Assembly: GCA_910589095.1 (NCBI GenBank)
Contig: CAJUSN010000135.1
Span: 1 to 5,437 of the forward strand
Origin: an uncultured Muribaculaceae bacterium
GTDB lineage: Bacteria; Bacteroidota; Bacteroidia; Bacteroidales; Muribaculaceae
Reading direction: 5' to 3'
Length of the DNA stretch: 5,437 nt
Shown here: positions 3,605 through 5,437 of the stretch, in pieces
Layout: every line of letters starts with the position of its first letter
Position numbering within the stretch: position 1 is the first letter of the stretch
Notes under the pieces: generated by a model
Databases searched by the model: none
Seen by the model: the letters and a program-made list of their open reading frames with translations, nothing else
Told to the model about the DNA's origin: nothing
Made by a program: the position numbers and the translations under genes

Positions 3605-5437
3605 ATGTCAGATATCACTGTTAAACCCCGTGTCAATTTTGCGTCGGTAAAGAACCCTGTTCCCTATCCCGACTTTCTCGAGGTGCAGCTCAAGTCTTTC
3701 CAGGACTTCCTCCAGCTTGACACCCCGCCGGAAAAAAGAAATAACGAGGGTCTCTATAAAGTTTTCGCCGAGAATTTCCCTATCGCGGACACCCGCAACA
3801 ACTTTGTGCTTGAATTTCTCGACTATTACATCGACCCGCCTCGTTACTCGATAGATGAGTGTCTCGAGCGTGGAATGACCTATAGCGTACCCCTCAAAGC
3901 CAAGTTAAAACTCTATTGTACCGACCCTGATCACGAGGATTTCGCAACGGTGATCCAGGATGTGTATCTCGGCCTCATCCCTTACATGACCGAGAAAGGC
4001 ACGTTTATCATCAATGGTGCAGAACGTGTAGTTGTTTCGCAGCTCCACCGTTCGCCCGGTGTGTTCTTCGGACAGAGCACCCATGCCAACGGCACCATTC
4101 TTTATTCAGCCCGTATCATCCCGTTCCGCGGTAGCTGGATAGAGTTTGCAACTGACATCAACAATGTGATGTACGCTTACATCGACCGTAAGAAGAAGTT
4201 ACCCGTAACCACACTGTTGCGTGCTATCGGTCTTGAAAGCGATAACGAAATTATTGAAATCTTCGGCCTTGCTGAGGAGGTTAAGGTCAATAAGACCAAC
4301 CTCAAGAAGTGTATTGGCCGTAAGCTCGCCGCTCGTCTGCTCCGCACATGGCAGGAAGACTTCGTTGACGAAGATACCGGTGAGGTTGTTTCAATTGACC
4401 GTAATGAAGTGCTCGTTGAGCGCGAAACTGAACTCACTGAAGAGGATATCGACAAGATTCTCGAATCGGGAGTTTCTACAATCCTTCTCCACAAGGAGGA
4501 TGTAAACGCCAGCGATTACTCCATCATTTTCAATACTCTCCAAAAAGATACCACTAACTCTGAGAAGGAAGCTATCCAATATATCTATCGTCAGCTCCGC
4601 AATGCTGAAGCTCCCGATGATGCCAGTGCGCGCGAGGTTATCACCAACCTCTTCTTCTCGGAGAAGCGTTACGACCTCGGCGAGGTTGGACGTTACCGTA
4701 TAAACAAGAAGCTCGGTCTGGGCACATCGATGGATGTGAAAGTCCTCACCAAAGAGGATATCATTGCCATTATCAAGTACCTCATCGAGCTTATCAACTC
4801 CAAGACTGTAGTTGACGATATCGACCACTTGAGTAACCGTCGTGTGCGCACCGTGGGCGAGCAGCTCTACAATCAGTTCGGAGTAGGTTTGGCACGTATG
4901 TCGCGCACCATTCGCGAGCGCATGAACGTACGTGACAATGAGGTGTTCACCCCCATTGACCTTATCAATGCCAAGACAATTTCGTCGGTGATCAACACCT
5001 TCTTCGGCACAAACGCGCTTTCACAGTTCATGGACCAGACCAACCCTCTGGCCGAAATGACCCACAAGCGCCGTATGTCGGCCCTCGGCCCCGGCGGTCT
5101 TAGCCGTGAGCGTGCAGGTTTCGAGGTGCGCGACGTGCACTACACTCACTATGGTCGCCTCTGTCCTATCGAGACTCCTGAAGGTCCTAACATCGGTCTT
5201 ATATCATCGCTCTGCGTTTACGCTAAGATCAATGACCTCGGGTTCATAGAAACTCCTTACCGCAAGGTGGAGAACTCGAAGGTTAACCTCAATAACGACG
5301 AAATCACTTACCTCACTGCCGAAATTGAAGAGGGTAAGGTGATTGCACAGGGTAACGCGCCGCTCAACGACGACGGCACATTCGTGCGTGATCGTGTCAA
5401 AGCCCGTCTCGACGCCGACTTCCCTATCGTGGCTCCC
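3605..5437 (+). CDS. rpoB: DNA-directed RNA polymerase subunit beta, N-terminal part (3' end outside window)
   Basis: RpoB is the beta subunit of RNA polymerase and forms one side of the catalytic cleft. 611 codons are present, open to the window edge, roughly half of the about 1270 residues usual in Bacteroidales. Visible landmarks are the N-terminal VNFASVKNPVPYPDFLEVQ (10-28), the protrusion motif GTFIINGAERVVVSQLHRS (132-150) followed by PGVFF, NRRVRTVGEQL, the rifampicin-binding cluster (468-494), and HYGRLCPIETPEGPNIGLI (515-533). The ATG at 3605 is the only sensible start: the next Met is at residue 91 and homologues begin here. Its context is weak (T at -3, seven Ts just before GATG, no Shine-Dalgarno), unlike the A-rich starts upstream. 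rpoC is expected next, outside the window. Confidence 0.98.
   Translation, partial: MSDITVKPRVNFASVKNPVPYPDFLEVQLKSFQDFLQLDTPPEKRNNEGLYKVFAENFPIADTRNNFVLEFLDYYIDPPRYSIDECLERGMTYSVPLKAKLKLYCTDPDHEDFATVIQDVYLGLIPYMTEKGTFIINGAERVVVSQLHRSPGVFFGQSTHANGTILYSARIIPFRGSWIEFATDINNVMYAYIDRKKKLPVTTLLRAIGLESDNEIIEIFGLAEEVKVNKTNLKKCIGRKLAARLLRTWQEDFVDEDTGEVVSIDRNEVLVERETELTEEDIDKILESGVSTILLHKEDVNASDYSIIFNTLQKDTTNSEKEAIQYIYRQLRNAEAPDDASAREVITNLFFSEKRYDLGEVGRYRINKKLGLGTSMDVKVLTKEDIIAIIKYLIELINSKTVVDDIDHLSNRRVRTVGEQLYNQFGVGLARMSRTIRERMNVRDNEVFTPIDLINAKTISSVINTFFGTNALSQFMDQTNPLAEMTHKRRMSALGPGGLSRERAGFEVRDVHYTHYGRLCPIETPEGPNIGLISSLCVYAKINDLGFIETPYRKVENSKVNLNNDEITYLTAEIEEGKVIAQGNAPLNDDGTFVRDRVKARLDADFPIVAP
5006..5086 (+). 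other. Rifampicin-resistance-determining region of rpoB, wild-type-like
   Basis: Residues 468-494 align with E. coli RpoB 507-533 (offset 39). The positions most often changed in resistance are the sensitive residues: L511, S512, Q513, D516, H526, R529 and S531 (window residues 472, 473, 474, 477, 487, 490 and 492). Differences from E. coli are S508T, S509N, Q510A, N518T, S522A, I524M and I530M. Most of these look like the normal Bacteroidales version. The later contacts P564, N568 and I572 are also kept (525, 529, 533). Confidence 0.85.

Noticed and set aside
4391..4828. 145-residue open frame on the - strand inside rpoB
   Set aside because: It is antisense to conserved RpoB coding sequence; a codon-bias shadow without motif or promoter evidence.
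1..5437. A novel accessory system, mobile element, CRISPR array or prophage
   Set aside because: Every large open frame on the + strand is a conserved core gene in its usual order. No direct repeats, transposase, integrase or foreign-looking segment was seen.

Overview
The window is a stretch of bacterial core translation and transcription genes, all on the + strand, in the order tuf (3' end), tRNA-Trp, secE, nusG, rplK, rplA, rplJ, rplL, rpoB (5' part). Protein sequences and gene order point to Bacteroidota, most likely order Bacteroidales. The evidence is the RpoB N-terminal region, the rifampicin-region variant (TNALSQFMDQTNPLAEMTH), the short single-span SecE, the tRNA-Trp gene between tuf and secE, and the complete lack of Shine-Dalgarno sequences. 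A gut family such as Muribaculaceae is plausible, but the window alone does not prove it.

Layout: 1-170 is the EF-Tu C-terminus. 171-286 holds two RNA hairpins, the second terminator-like and ending 6 nt before the tRNA. 287-362 is tRNA-Trp(CCA) with encoded CCA. secE (374-586) starts 11 nt after the tRNA. nusG (646-1218) follows a 59-nt gap containing a Bacteroides-type -7 box. The 98-nt gap before rplK has a hairpin, a second perfect -7 box and a possible tiny leader ORF. rplK, rplA and rplJ (1317-3019) are packed with gaps of about 20 nt. rplL (3114-3488) has a 94-nt A-rich, G-poor leader. A 116-nt gap with tandem hairpins separates rplL from rpoB (3605 to the window end), which runs out after 611 codons. 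No stretch over 300 bases lacks a gene.

The products work in gene expression and secretion. EF-Tu delivers aminoacyl-tRNA to the ribosome. L11, L10 and L7/L12 form the GTPase-associated stalk that EF-Tu contacts, and L1 forms the opposite stalk at the E site. NusG and the RNA polymerase beta subunit act in transcription, and NusG links polymerase to the ribosome. SecE is part of the SecYEG translocon. The gaps are where dosage would be set: a strong-looking initiation region before rplL, and a hairpin plus a poor initiation region before rpoB, fit the need for far more L7/L12 than polymerase.

I found no new or accessory system, mobile element, CRISPR array or sign of transfer. The points worth a second look are regulatory and lie in the five longer intergenic gaps.
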